64,000 nucleotides of DNA from Pseudomonas xantholysinigenes (GTDB lineage Bacteria > Pseudomonadota > Gammaproteobacteria > Pseudomonadales > Pseudomonadaceae), in NCBI RefSeq assembly GCF_014268885.2, contig NZ_CP077095.1, forward strand, positions 2,423,501 to 2,487,500. The letters run 5' to 3'. Of this stretch, positions 8,827 through 18,072 are shown piece by piece. A program made the translations under genes and the position numbers. Numbering within the stretch: position 1 is the first letter of the stretch; each line of letters begins with the position of its first letter. Below the pieces are notes generated by a model. It saw nothing but the letters and a program-made list of their open reading frames with translations. It did no database searches and was not told the DNA's origin.

Positions 8827-9930
8827 TCAGGGCGTGGCGTCAACAGGTTGCGCAGACTTTCTTGAGTCGAAGCTTTCAGCGATCCGTTTCCCAAGCTTCA
8901 TGCATGGCTTCTCAATGGTGAAGTAAGTAATTGTGGAGGCGGCAAATACCACACTCATACCGAGCATGCTACAAATCAAGAAACTCAGCGTGTCACCGAG
9001 GCCGAGACTATAGATGTTGACGAAGGTCCGGCCCATGAAGTTGTAGACGGGCCCATGCAATAGATAGATTGAGAAGCTGATGGTCCCCAGTGGGGCGATA
9101 ATACGTGTGGCTATCGTATCTCTAGAGCGTATCGCTGAGTACAGAAGAAGAGCGGCGCCTGTCGCATTCCAGAGATGCGTATCAAGCATGAACGGGAGCT
9201 TGCCTGATTTGTTTGCATAGAGGATGAATATCCCCGCTGCAAGTAGGTAGATGTTAGCGTGTTTTGTGAGTTTCTCAGTGTCTATCTTGGCAAGCAGCAT
9301 GCCGATCAAGAAAACGGGCAAGTGGGCAAAGAAGTTAATTAAGGTGTATTGTCCAATGACGTTGGTCGGAAGCCCTGAGCGAGCTATGATTTCTGAGGAT
9401 AGCGATCTCAGTATCAGCGATATAACGAGCGCCAAGGCGATCTGGCTTGGGCTTTTGAGGACCAAGAATAATGCTGGGAAAATCAAGTAAAATAGAATTT
9501 CAACGCCTACAGTCCATCCTGCAAAGACTGTAGAGTGTGCGTTGCTTGGCGAGAGATTGAAAAGAAGGGAGAGCGTCCAGATGGAGCGCTCAGCGCTCGG
9601 GAAGGGAGGTGCGCCAACGTAGAATTTGTAGAGGGCCCAAATAAGGAAGGTAAAGAAGAACATCGGCGCAATTCTGAACCAGCGTTTCACCCAGAATCCT
9701 AGCGTCCACTTCAAGTCAACGTTTGAATGTGTGGTTATCTTGGTAAGGAGGTAGGCTGAAAGGGTGAAGAATAAAAAAACACCTGTCCCGCCTAGCGATG
9801 TAACCTTCTCCAGCCACCAAGGGAGCTGAAGAGGTCCGCCTATGGCAATTAGCTTTAAATGATAGATGGCTACTGCTATTGCTGCGATTCCTCGCATTGC
9901 ATCAATTTGAATGTTTCTTGAATTATGCAA
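8827..9930 (-). CDS. Acyltransferase family 3 membrane protein (OafA/YrhL-like)
   Basis: 367 residues with about ten hydrophobic segments spread over the whole chain. Typical acyltransferase-3 features are an N-terminal RNIQIDAMRGIAAIAVAIYH block with the conserved His and Arg, an RWFRIAPMF stretch and a terminal-helix IEKPCMKLG. These inner-membrane enzymes transfer acetyl or other acyl groups to sugars of O-antigen, exopolysaccharide or lipids. Codon use is strikingly unlike its neighbours (many A/T third positions, AT-rich flanks), which suggests recent horizontal acquisition. The target sugar cannot be told from the sequence. Confidence 0.85.
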   Translation of the reverse strand: MHNSRNIQIDAMRGIAAIAVAIYHLKLIAIGGPLQLPWWLEKVTSLGGTGVFLFFTLSAYLLTKITTHSNVDLKWTLGFWVKRWFRIAPMFFFTFLIWALYKFYVGAPPFPSAERSIWTLSLLFNLSPSNAHSTVFAGWTVGVEILFYLIFPALFLVLKSPSQIALALVISLILRSLSSEIIARSGLPTNVIGQYTLINFFAHLPVFLIGMLLAKIDTEKLTKHANIYLLAAGIFILYANKSGKLPFMLDTHLWNATGAALLLYSAIRSRDTIATRIIAPLGTISFSIYLLHGPVYNFMGRTFVNIYSLGLGDTLSFLICSMLGMSVVFAASTITYFTIEKPCMKLGKRIAESFDSRKSAQPVDATP

Positions 9931-10156
9931 GATAGAGTCCTTTGCTATGTTACCTGCAATATGAGCCTGGGGTCATAAGTCGATTAAAAAGCCGAGGATT
10001 CTATAGTTTTTAGTTTGAGCAGTCGAGCATTGGATTCCTGGTGCCACATGCAGTCGCCCGAGCGCGGTTTGCCTGGAGAAACCCGGATGCCGATCACCGA
10101 GCAGCTGTGTTTTGAACATTCAAGGTCATGCGCTTGCCTTGGCAATTGGCCCAGGC
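9931..10156. other. AT-rich intergenic stretch
   Basis: Between the acyltransferase start and the small-protein terminator. It carries the presumed promoter of the acyltransferase gene on the minus strand; no gene with a plausible start was found. Confidence 0.4.
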
Positions 10157-10182
10157 AAAAAAAGCCCGCCATGAAGGCGGGC
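10157..10182 (-). terminator. Rho-independent terminator of the 60-residue gene
   Basis: 7-bp stem GCCCGCC/GGCGGGC (10164-10170, 10176-10182), loop ATGAA. On the minus strand it is followed by seven T (A-run 10157-10163). Classic intrinsic terminator 44 nt after the small gene, which supports that gene being real. Confidence 0.85.
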
Positions 10183-10226
10183 AACAAGAGGCGTTTAGGG
10201 AGCAACGCACAACAACAGATTCGGGG

Positions 10227-10409
10227 TCAGGCCAGCATTGCGCAGTGGTCGAGCTGCTGGGCCATGTCCTGCGCCGTGGCGCGGGAGGTGAGCGGGCCGC
10301 TGATAGCCTCGCCGTTGCACATCAGGTACCAGCAGGCCAGCAAGCCTTGCTGACGCAATTCGCGGGGGACGGCGCTGCCGACGACGGACATGATCTGGAT
10401 GCTGGCCAT
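10227..10409 (-). CDS. Small conserved-looking protein of unknown function
   Basis: 60 residues, no signal peptide, two Cys (26 and 31). The mid-section LACWYLMCNGEAISGPLTSR followed by an amphipathic helix looks like a compact folded domain. ATG at 10409 has GGAG 8 nt upstream, and an intrinsic terminator lies 44 nt beyond the stop; both argue for a real single-gene unit. I do not recognise a characterised family, though similar short proteins are common in pseudomonads. Confidence 0.7.
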   Translation of the reverse strand: MASIQIMSVVGSAVPRELRQQGLLACWYLMCNGEAISGPLTSRATAQDMAQQLDHCAMLA

Positions 10410-10512
10410 GGAGGTGTCTCCGTGTGATTCATGGCGCTACCTTACGTGGCGGCGGCCAGCGGCGGAAATCGACACGCTCGATAGTGGTCATTGATGAAAT
10501 CAACCAAGGCGC

Positions 10513-11466
10513 TTATTCCAGGCTCCGACCATGGCGCCAGTAGCCCATCAGGGTCAGGCTGCGGCGATCGAGGTGGCGTTCGTTGATCCAATGCTTGCGG
10601 ATCGCCATGACCGCCGCCGATTCACCCGCCACCCAGGCATAGAAGGTGCTGTCGGTGGGGCTGGCCAGCTCCCAGAGAATCTCCTTGTCGATATCTACCT
10701 CTTGCAACGGGGCGGTGGAGGTCTGGCTGGACTGCGGCAGGCGCGCCAGCTCGAAGGCGGCATGACGCATCGCCTCGCCGTGGTCGCAGCCGAGTTCGCT
10801 GCGGGCCAGCCAGTGCAGTTCGGTGCCCGGTGCGTGGCGCAGCGCGACGCAATCCCCCGGTTCGGGGACCTCGAGGAACACCTGGGTCGCGGGTGGGGTG
10901 GGTTGCTCGGCCAGGCTTTCGAGAATGCCGGCGATGGCGGGTAGCGCGGTTTCGTCACCGATCAGCAGCAGTTGGCGCAAGCCGTGCGGCGGTTGCCATT
11001 CATAGCCGCCGGGGTCGCCCGGGGCGTCGCGGTGCGGGGCGACGATCTGCAGGCGATCGCCGGGCTGCGCGCGTTCGGCCCAGGCCGAGGCCGGGCCGCT
11101 GTCGCCGTGCAGGACGAAGTCGATGTCCAGTTCGCCCGCTTCGGCGCGCAGGCCGCGAATGGTGTAGGTGCGCATGGGGTGCTGGGCCTGGCGCCGAGCG
11201 GCTTGCCAGTCGTCGTTCTTCGGCAGCGCCGGTGCGCGGCCCTGGGCGTCGGGGAACAGCAGCTTGACGCGCTGGTCGGCCGCCAGGGTGCGCATCTGCC
11301 GCACATCATCGCCGCTGAAGACGAAACGGCACAGCGACGGGCTCAGGCGTTCGCGACGCTGTAGCTGGATATCGAACAATTGGTAGGCGCGGGGGCCGCT
11401 GTCGGCCTTGATGATCTTGCGCAGGTTGCGCGCGACGCTGGAGGCCAGGGTGCTCATGCTGCTCAT
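10513..11466 (-). CDS. Siderophore-interacting protein (FAD/NAD(P)H ferric-siderophore reductase)
   Basis: 317 residues of the SIP/ViuB family. The N-terminal FAD-binding barrel includes the RTYTIR motif (within the segment MRTYTIRGL, about residues 98-103) that binds flavin. The C-terminal NAD(P)H-binding half begins around [13 protein letters not shown]. Such enzymes reduce Fe(III) on internalised siderophores in the cytoplasm. Two in-frame ATGs (11466, 11457) are possible. It lies next to, and on the same strand as, pobR but 57 nt downstream of it, with no obvious functional link. No PvdS box was found in front. Confidence 0.88.
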   Translation of the reverse strand: MSSMSTLASSVARNLRKIIKADSGPRAYQLFDIQLQRRERLSPSLCRFVFSGDDVRQMRTLAADQRVKLLFPDAQGRAPALPKNDDWQAARRQAQHPMRTYTIRGLRAEAGELDIDFVLHGDSGPASAWAERAQPGDRLQIVAPHRDAPGDPGGYEWQPPHGLRQLLLIGDETALPAIAGILESLAEQPTPPATQVFLEVPEPGDCVALRHAPGTELHWLARSELGCDHGEAMRHAAFELARLPQSSQTSTAPLQEVDIDKEILWELASPTDSTFYAWVAGESAAVMAIRKHWINERHLDRRSLTLMGYWRHGRSLE

Positions 11467-11523
11467 GGGGATACCTCGTTGCAGATGACCGATAGCCGAA
11501 AGACGACTGGCAAGCGAGGTGAT

Positions 11524-12399
11524 TTAGCCGCGGACGCTGCTACGCCGATAGGCGTTGGGCGTCTGCCCGGCCAGGCGCTTGAAGAAACGCGCGAAATAGG
11601 TCGGGTCGCTGAACCCCAGGCTGTCGGACAGCTGGCCAATGCTCATGCGCGTGTACACCAGGTTGCGCCGGGCTTCGAGCAGCAGGCGCTGGTGGCTGAC
11701 CTGCAGCGCCGTCTGCCCGGCCAGGCCGCGGCACAGCTGGTTCAGTTGCAGGCTGGAAATGCCCAGGCGAGCGGCGAACTCGTCCACGGCCAGGTGTTCG
11801 CGGTAGTGCGCTTCGACCAGCCGCAGGTAGCGGCCGAACAGGTGCTGGTCACGCTCGTGCGGGCTGCGCGGCGCGCACAGGGGCTGTTGGCGATGCAGCC
11901 AGACCATCAGCGCCGTGACCAACGCCGGCAGCAGCGCCGCGCGTGCTGGCGCGCTGCCCTGATATTCCTGTTGCAGCGTGTCGAGCAGCCCGCCCAGGCG
12001 CAGGCGGTCCTTGCCCAGCGGGTAGCAGCGTGGTGTCGCCAGCACGCTCAAGGGCGCGCCGAAGCGCTGTTCAAGGTCGGCCACCAGGGCGGTGCCGAAG
12101 GTCAGCACATGCCCCTGGATATCGGCGCTGAAACGAAATCCATGCACGGTCAATGGCGGCACCACCTGGATGGCCGCCTCGTCGATCAGGCTGTGCTGGC
12201 CTTCGATCTCGACCCGCGCCTCGCCGCGCTGCACATACAGCAACTGGAACAGCTCGGCGTGCCGGTGCGGCTTGATTTCCCAGTGATGCAGACGGCTGCG
12301 TGCCGGGATCGACTCGCAGTGCAGCAGGTCGGTACCGGGCCAGGCGTGGTTTTCTCCATAGAGCTGGAACAACGGGATGCCGGGGAGGGGGCTGGGCAT
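11524..12399 (-). CDS. pobR: AraC/XylS-type regulator of pobA
   Basis: About 291 residues. The N-terminal half is a cupin-like effector domain (HHWEIKPHRHAELFQLLYV); the C-terminal quarter is an AraC double helix-turn-helix ending SDSLGFSDPTYFARFFKRLAG. Divergent placement next to pobA is the standard arrangement for PobR, which activates 4-hydroxybenzoate hydroxylase. Start 12399 is preferred over the in-frame ATG at 12429 because GGACAGG precedes it by 8 nt. Three copies of a GTAAAAnTGCAGG-like half-site lie between the two genes. Confidence 0.85.
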   Translation of the reverse strand: MPSPLPGIPLFQLYGENHAWPGTDLLHCESIPARSRLHHWEIKPHRHAELFQLLYVQRGEARVEIEGQHSLIDEAAIQVVPPLTVHGFRFSADIQGHVLTFGTALVADLEQRFGAPLSVLATPRCYPLGKDRLRLGGLLDTLQQEYQGSAPARAALLPALVTALMVWLHRQQPLCAPRSPHERDQHLFGRYLRLVEAHYREHLAVDEFAARLGISSLQLNQLCRGLAGQTALQVSHQRLLLEARRNLVYTRMSIGQLSDSLGFSDPTYFARFFKRLAGQTPNAYRRSSVRG

Positions 12400-12432
12400 G
12401 TGGATGGCCTGTCCGTTAATCGAACGCATTTT

Positions 12433-13756
<1,324 letters not shown>

Positions 13757-13774
13757 GCCATGCAGCGCACCGCC

Positions 13775-13799
13775 GCGAACACCGGCAAAGCCGGTGCCA
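13775..13799. repeat. Partial P. putida REP hairpin between pobA and ankyrin gene
   Basis: Contains CACCGGC-AAA-GCCGGTG (13780-13796), a 7-bp stem, preceded by CGCGAA. It resembles one arm of the P. putida REP sequences elsewhere in the window. It separates two convergent genes and may end both transcripts. Confidence 0.5.
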
Positions 13800-13812
13800 T
13801 GCGCCAGGTGAT

Positions 13813-14460
13813 CTACTCCAGCAACGCCACCATGGCCTGATAGCCGCGCTGGCGCGCATGTTCCAGTGCGGTCACGCCGTCCTTGTCGGCGATCGTCGGG
13901 TCCGCCCCGGCGGCCAGCAGGCGGCGCACGATCTCCACATGGCGTGGGCCGCCATCGCCCAGGATCACCGCCTCCAGCAAGGCAGTCCAGTGCAGGCGAT
14001 TGAGGTGATTCACTTCCACTCCGGCATCGATCAGCAACTGCACGGTCTCGACATGCCCACGCTCGGCGGCCGGGATCAGTGCCGTGCCGCCGTAGCGGTT
14101 GGTGCTGTTCAGATCGGCGCCGTGGGCCAGGGTCAATTGCAGGATCTCGTTCAAACCACGGGCACCGGCATACAGATAGGGGCTGTCCTGGATGGCATCC
14201 TTGGCATTGACGTCGGCACCGGCTTCGATCAATGCCTTGGCGGCTTGGACCTGGTTGCCGTGGGTGGCCACCAGCAAGGCAGTCTGGCCCTGGTCGTCGC
14301 GGGCCTCCAGCGCGGCGCCCTGGGCCAGGGCCTGGTGGATGGCGGCAGTATCGCCACGGCGGGCGGCATCGAACAGCTGGGCATTCATGGCAGGGGGCTC
14401 GGCATGGGCGGCAAGGCCGGTGAACAGGGCCAGCAGCAGGGTGGCGATGGGCAGGCGCAT
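13813..14460 (-). CDS. Periplasmic ankyrin-repeat protein
   Basis: 215 residues. A signal peptide (to about residue 20, ending AHAEP) precedes about five ankyrin repeats, seen as recurrent G.TAL..A...G....V..LI.AGADVN patterns. The frame stays open a long way upstream, but only the start at 14460 gives a signal peptide, and it has AGGA 9 nt before it. Ankyrin proteins of this kind are protein-protein interaction modules; some in Pseudomonas support periplasmic catalase (AnkB), but no catalase is near. Divergent from the LysR gene. Confidence 0.85.
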   Translation of the reverse strand: MRLPIATLLLALFTGLAAHAEPPAMNAQLFDAARRGDTAAIHQALAQGAALEARDDQGQTALLVATHGNQVQAAKALIEAGADVNAKDAIQDSPYLYAGARGLNEILQLTLAHGADLNSTNRYGGTALIPAAERGHVETVQLLIDAGVEVNHLNRLHWTALLEAVILGDGGPRHVEIVRRLLAAGADPTIADKDGVTALEHARQRGYQAMVALLE

Positions 14461-14628
14461 GGTGTCGGGTCCTGAGGGGCAAGGCCCCATCCTAGGCAAG
14501 TGGCGGCGGCGACAGAAGTAAAGAATCCGCATGGCAGGCAGTGGCCAGGCGAATGGGCCGTGGCGAGTTGCCGGGCCGGGGCGCGCGTGATAGAAGTCAG
14601 GCTTGTCATTCATTCGTTGAATAACCCG

Positions 14629-15510
14629 ATGTCTTCCAGCGTGAAATCGAATAGAGCCCTGTTCGACCTTGACCTGTTGCGCGCCATCGTCGTGGTGGCC
14701 GATTGCGGCAGTTTCACCACCGCGGCCGCGCGCCTGCATTCCACCCAGTCCACCATCAGCCAGAAGGTCCGCCGCCTCGAGGATATGGTCGGCCATCGCC
14801 TGCTGGTGCGCGGCAACCGCGATGTGCTGCCCACCGATGCCGGGCAGACCTTGCTCGGCTATGCCCGGCACATGCTGGCGCTCAACGACCAGATGCTCGA
14901 AGCGCTGGCCGGAGCCATGGTCGGCATGACCGTGCGTCTGGGCGTGCCGGAGGATTTCGTCGGCGGGCGCACCACCAATGCCTTGTCCGCGTTCAGCCGG
15001 CGTCATCCACAGGTCAAGCTCGAAGTCACCAGCGGCCTGTGCCGTGACCTCAGCCAGGCCTACGACAACGGTGAGCTCGACCTGGTGCTGCTCAAGCAGC
15101 GACGCAACAGCCGCGAAGGGGTGGCCTGCTGGCCGGAGCGGCTGCAGTGGATCGACAGCGCGCGGATGCCGGCCTTTGAGCTCGACCCGGTGCCGCTGGT
15201 GACCTTCCCCCCGCGCGGGCTTTACCGCGACGATATGATCAGCGCGATCGAGGGCATGGGCCGGCGCTGGCGCATCAGCTTCACCAGCTCGAGCCTCAGC
15301 GGCATCCAGGCGGCGGTGGCCGACGGCATGGGCATCAGCCTGCTGCCGCCACGGGCGGCGAGCGCCGAGCACCGCGTGCTCGGCGCCGGGCAAGGGCTGC
15401 CGGAAGTGGACAGCTACGAGATCGTCATCGTGCACCGGCCCACGGCGGATGTGATGGTCAAGGCGCTGGCCGAGGTGTTGACCGAGTTGCTGGCGGTGCA
15501 GGCGATCTGA
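14629..15510 (+). CDS. LysR-family transcriptional regulator
   Basis: 293 residues. An N-terminal winged helix-turn-helix (about residues 12-70; FTTAAARLHSTQSTISQKVRRLE) is followed by a LysR substrate-binding domain. Start 14629 gives the normal spacing from N-terminus to helix-turn-helix; no clear Shine-Dalgarno is seen. It is divergent from the ankyrin gene and convergent with the DUF899 gene, so its target cannot be fixed from context. The effector is unknown. Confidence 0.88.
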   Translation: MSSSVKSNRALFDLDLLRAIVVVADCGSFTTAAARLHSTQSTISQKVRRLEDMVGHRLLVRGNRDVLPTDAGQTLLGYARHMLALNDQMLEALAGAMVGMTVRLGVPEDFVGGRTTNALSAFSRRHPQVKLEVTSGLCRDLSQAYDNGELDLVLLKQRRNSREGVACWPERLQWIDSARMPAFELDPVPLVTFPPRGLYRDDMISAIEGMGRRWRISFTSSSLSGIQAAVADGMGISLLPPRAASAEHRVLGAGQGLPEVDSYEIVIVHRPTADVMVKALAEVLTELLAVQAI

Positions 15511-15524
15511 ATTTCTATGTGGCG

Positions 15525-16253
15525 TCATTGCTTGCAGCAATGCGGCTTGCTGGCCATCCCTTCATAGCGGTCGTGGTGGCGTACCCAGTCCATGGTCCCG
15601 GCCTCGTTGCGCCCCAGCGGCGCCAGGTCGAGGAAGTTGTAGGCATTGACCAGGATGTCCAGGCCGCGGGCATAGGTGGAGTAGGTGTGGTACACGCGGC
15701 CATCGGCCTCCTTGTAGAAGGCGCTCAGCCCCGGTAGCTCGGCCTCGTTGCCCGTATACACCTCATAGTTGTACTCGGCGCTGCCGTCGGTGGCGACGCT
15801 GACGCCGAAGTCCTGGTTGAAGCGGCTGCCATGGGAAGAGAACCACGGGAAATGCCAGCCCATGCGTTGACGAAACGCCTGGAACTCGGCATAGGGCGCC
15901 CGTGACACCGCAGCCAAGGTCACATCGTGGTGCGCCAGGTGCAGGTTGGCGCCGTCGAAGTGATCGGCGAGGAAGGAGCAGCCGGGGCAGCCTTCGTCCC
16001 AGCCCTCGGCGAACATGAAGTGATAGACCAGCAACTGACTGCGCCCGGCGAACAGCTCGGCCAGGCCCAGTTCGCCATGCGGGCCGTGGAAGCGGTAGTC
16101 CTCCTCGACCTGTACCCAGGGCAGGGCGCGGCGGGCGGCGGCCAGTTCGTCGCGTTGATGGGTGAAGGCTTTCTCGTGCAGCCACAGTTGCCGCCGCGCG
16201 GCCAGCCACTGGCCACGCGAGACCACGGCGTGCTTGGGATCGGAAGGGCTCAT
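15525..16253 (-). CDS. DUF899 thioredoxin-like protein
   Basis: 242 residues of the DUF899 family, a thioredoxin-fold group often annotated as dithiol-disulfide isomerase. The active-site-like CPGC lies at residues 89-92 after the family's LLVYHFMF. Later come the family's YAEFQAFRQRMGW and HTYSTYARGLD blocks. No signal peptide, so cytoplasmic. The physiological substrate is unknown. Convergent with the LysR gene, with a 14-nt gap between stops. Confidence 0.85.
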   Translation of the reverse strand: MSPSDPKHAVVSRGQWLAARRQLWLHEKAFTHQRDELAAARRALPWVQVEEDYRFHGPHGELGLAELFAGRSQLLVYHFMFAEGWDEGCPGCSFLADHFDGANLHLAHHDVTLAAVSRAPYAEFQAFRQRMGWHFPWFSSHGSRFNQDFGVSVATDGSAEYNYEVYTGNEAELPGLSAFYKEADGRVYHTYSTYARGLDILVNAYNFLDLAPLGRNEAGTMDWVRHHDRYEGMASKPHCCKQ

Positions 16254-16404
16254 GGTGGCGACTCCAGCGTAAGGGATTCAAACAGTGGTCGAACCATCCT
16301 CGGCGCTTTCGACAGCCACATCGCCAATACCGACAAACGGCCAGTACCTATTTCGTTGTCGATTGTTTGATAGCATTGCGCCATCTATCACAAGGAGCGT
16401 GGCG

Positions 16405-16737
16405 ATGGCATTCCTCTCCCGGCGTAGCTATGTGCTGCCGTTGCTGGTCCTGTGCCTGGCGACTCCCGTGGCGCTGGCCGGCAATACCCCCTGTTCCGGG
16501 CGCAAGGGCGGCATCGCCGGTTGCGACGGCGATACCTTCCTGTGCAACGACGGCTCGATCAGTGCCTCGAAGAAAAGCTGCAGCGTCCAGTTCGGTGGCC
16601 CGGCGCGGGTGCAGCCCTTGCGGGCCAGCGGCAGTAGTGAGGGCTGTAGCTGCGGCACGGGCCAGTACTGCGTCGGCCCGCGCGGTGGCGTGTACTGCCT
16701 GACGCCATCGGGCAGCAAGAGCTACAAGCGCCGCTGA
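16405..16737 (+). CDS. YdcA-like secreted Cys-rich protein with C-terminal extension
   Basis: 110 residues. AAGGAG lies 8 nt before ATG. The signal peptide runs to about residue 25 (VALAG). The segment [12 protein letters not shown]...[15 protein letters not shown] is very like the small E. coli periplasmic protein YdcA as I remember it. Here it continues into a second Cys-rich segment ([18 protein letters not shown]) and a basic tail. Eight Cys after the signal peptide suggest disulfide bonding in the periplasm. Function unknown. Its stop shares a palindrome with the convergent HAD gene. Confidence 0.75.
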   Translation: MAFLSRRSYVLPLLVLCLATPVALAGNTPCSGRKGGIAGCDGDTFLCNDGSISASKKSCSVQFGGPARVQPLRASGSSEGCSCGTGQYCVGPRGGVYCLTPSGSKSYKRR

Positions 16738-17391
16738 TCAGCGACTGGCGATCAGCTGCCACAGGCGTGGGTCGTCATAATCGGCGACCACCAATTTCGC
16801 CCCGGCATCCAGCAAGCGTTGCTCAGGTTGCGTGGTCGCCAGCCCCACCGTGAAGATACCTGCATCGACCGCGGCCTTGACCCCCGGCAGCGAGTCCTCG
16901 AACGCCAGTGCCTGCCCGGCCTTGGCCCCCAGGCGCTGCAAACCGGTGAGATAGGGCAGGGGATCGGGCTTGGGCCGGGCCAGTTCATCGGCGACCAGCA
17001 CATGGTCGAAACGCTCGTCCAGGCCCATGGCGCCGAGCATGTGCTCGGCGTTCAGGCGCGGGGCGTTGGTCACCACGCACATGCCAATACCGTACTCCTC
17101 GGCATGTTCGAGCAGGCGCAACAGCCCCGGCATGGGCTCGAGGTGCGGCGACAGTTCACGGAACAAGGCTTCTTTGCGCTCGGCCAGGGCCTGGCACTGG
17201 GCCGCATCGGCCTCGGGGAACAGCTCGGCGAACAACAGACCGTTGGAGCGGCCGCTGATTTGGGTATTGAACTGTTCCTGGGTCAGTTCGCGGCCGTCGT
17301 GCTCGTGCAGCAGCTGGCGGAAGGCCTGCAGGTGCAGGGTGTCGGTATCGGTGAGGGTCCCATCGAGGTCGAACAGCAGGGCGGTCAGCAT
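16738..17391 (-). CDS. HAD-superfamily phosphatase (beta-phosphoglucomutase-like)
   Basis: 217 residues, HAD subfamily IA. Motif I is FDLDGTLTD with Asp8 and Asp10; motif II is VVTNA; motif III has the Lys in RPKPDPLPY; motif IV is FEDSLPGVKAA. The N-terminal cap is helical. Enzymes like this dephosphorylate small phosphosugars or phosphoglycolate; the substrate cannot be decided here. Convergent with the YdcA-like gene, with the two stop codons abutting. Confidence 0.88.
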   Translation of the reverse strand: MLTALLFDLDGTLTDTDTLHLQAFRQLLHEHDGRELTQEQFNTQISGRSNGLLFAELFPEADAAQCQALAERKEALFRELSPHLEPMPGLLRLLEHAEEYGIGMCVVTNAPRLNAEHMLGAMGLDERFDHVLVADELARPKPDPLPYLTGLQRLGAKAGQALAFEDSLPGVKAAVDAGIFTVGLATTQPEQRLLDAGAKLVVADYDDPRLWQLIASR

Positions 17392-17886
17392 CGGGCATCC
17401 TGGCGGTGGAGAATCAATTCAGCAGCATAAAGTCATCTTAACTAAATCTTCCAATTTCTGGCTAGTCGATAATCTCGGTATTTCAATAGATTGCGTTCCA
17501 GTCATTTCGCGGATTGGAATATTTACTTGTTGTTTTCGAGGTGAGGGTTTAGTTGGGCTGGAGCGGTTTTACTAATAATTGGCGAATACGCTGCGCAATA
17601 AGAATTGTTATTTTAATTTCTTGAGGCTATATGGTTTTCTGCGGCTCGGCTGTAATGACCCAAGATAGTCGTCAGGACGCTATCTGTTGGTAAGTCCCTA
17701 TCTATCCTCGGGCCTCAAGAGCTGAGCTGAGCCGCAGGAGTGGGTGAAGGCTTACTTTTTCTTCGAGCAATGTGCTGACGAGGCGCGGTGAAAGCGCCGC
17801 TCATCTGCTGCGGCGGAATCAAAACGAATCCTTTACGGTGTGGTGAACTCGTTTGTTGTAGACCTCATCAAAACAGCGAGAACCCC
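17392..17886. other. AT-rich 495-bp intergenic region
   Basis: No gene, repeat or clear hairpin recognised. The AT content (about 17400-17640) contrasts with the flanking genes. It holds the HAD promoter on the minus strand and the presumed promoter of the lipoprotein operon on the plus strand. Confidence 0.5.
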
Positions 17887-18072
17887 ATGAAAACGAATCT
17901 ATTGGCCACAGTGCTGCTCAGTGCCTGCACTACGCTGCTCGGTGGTTGTTTCGATCGTGACAACGATCATCCAGCCAAGGACGCCGACCCGAGCAAGCCA
18001 TCGCTGCAGATGCAGCAGCCCGATACACCCACGACCAACCCGTCCCCTGAGACCAGACCGCAGAATCCATGA
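17887..18072 (+). CDS. Small lipoprotein, first gene of the iron-enzyme operon
   Basis: 61 residues. A short signal sequence ends in a lipobox (LLGGC, Cys about 20), followed by an acidic, Pro/Thr-rich unstructured tail. Probably a tethered small lipoprotein; no family recognised. The stop overlaps the next start as ATGA (18069-18072), so it is translationally coupled to the haem-oxygenase-like gene. Confidence 0.7.
   Translation: MKTNLLATVLLSACTTLLGGCFDRDNDHPAKDADPSKPSLQMQQPDTPTTNPSPETRPQNP

Noticed and set aside
14461..15540. Long open frame on the minus strand running upstream of the ankyrin gene through the LysR region
   Set aside because: It is antisense to a clear LysR gene, has no ribosome site or recognisable protein features, and reflects high GC codon bias.
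16285..16404. 40-codon upstream extension of the YdcA-like protein
   Set aside because: AAGGAG directly precedes the ATG at 16405, which gives a proper signal peptide; the extension would bury it.
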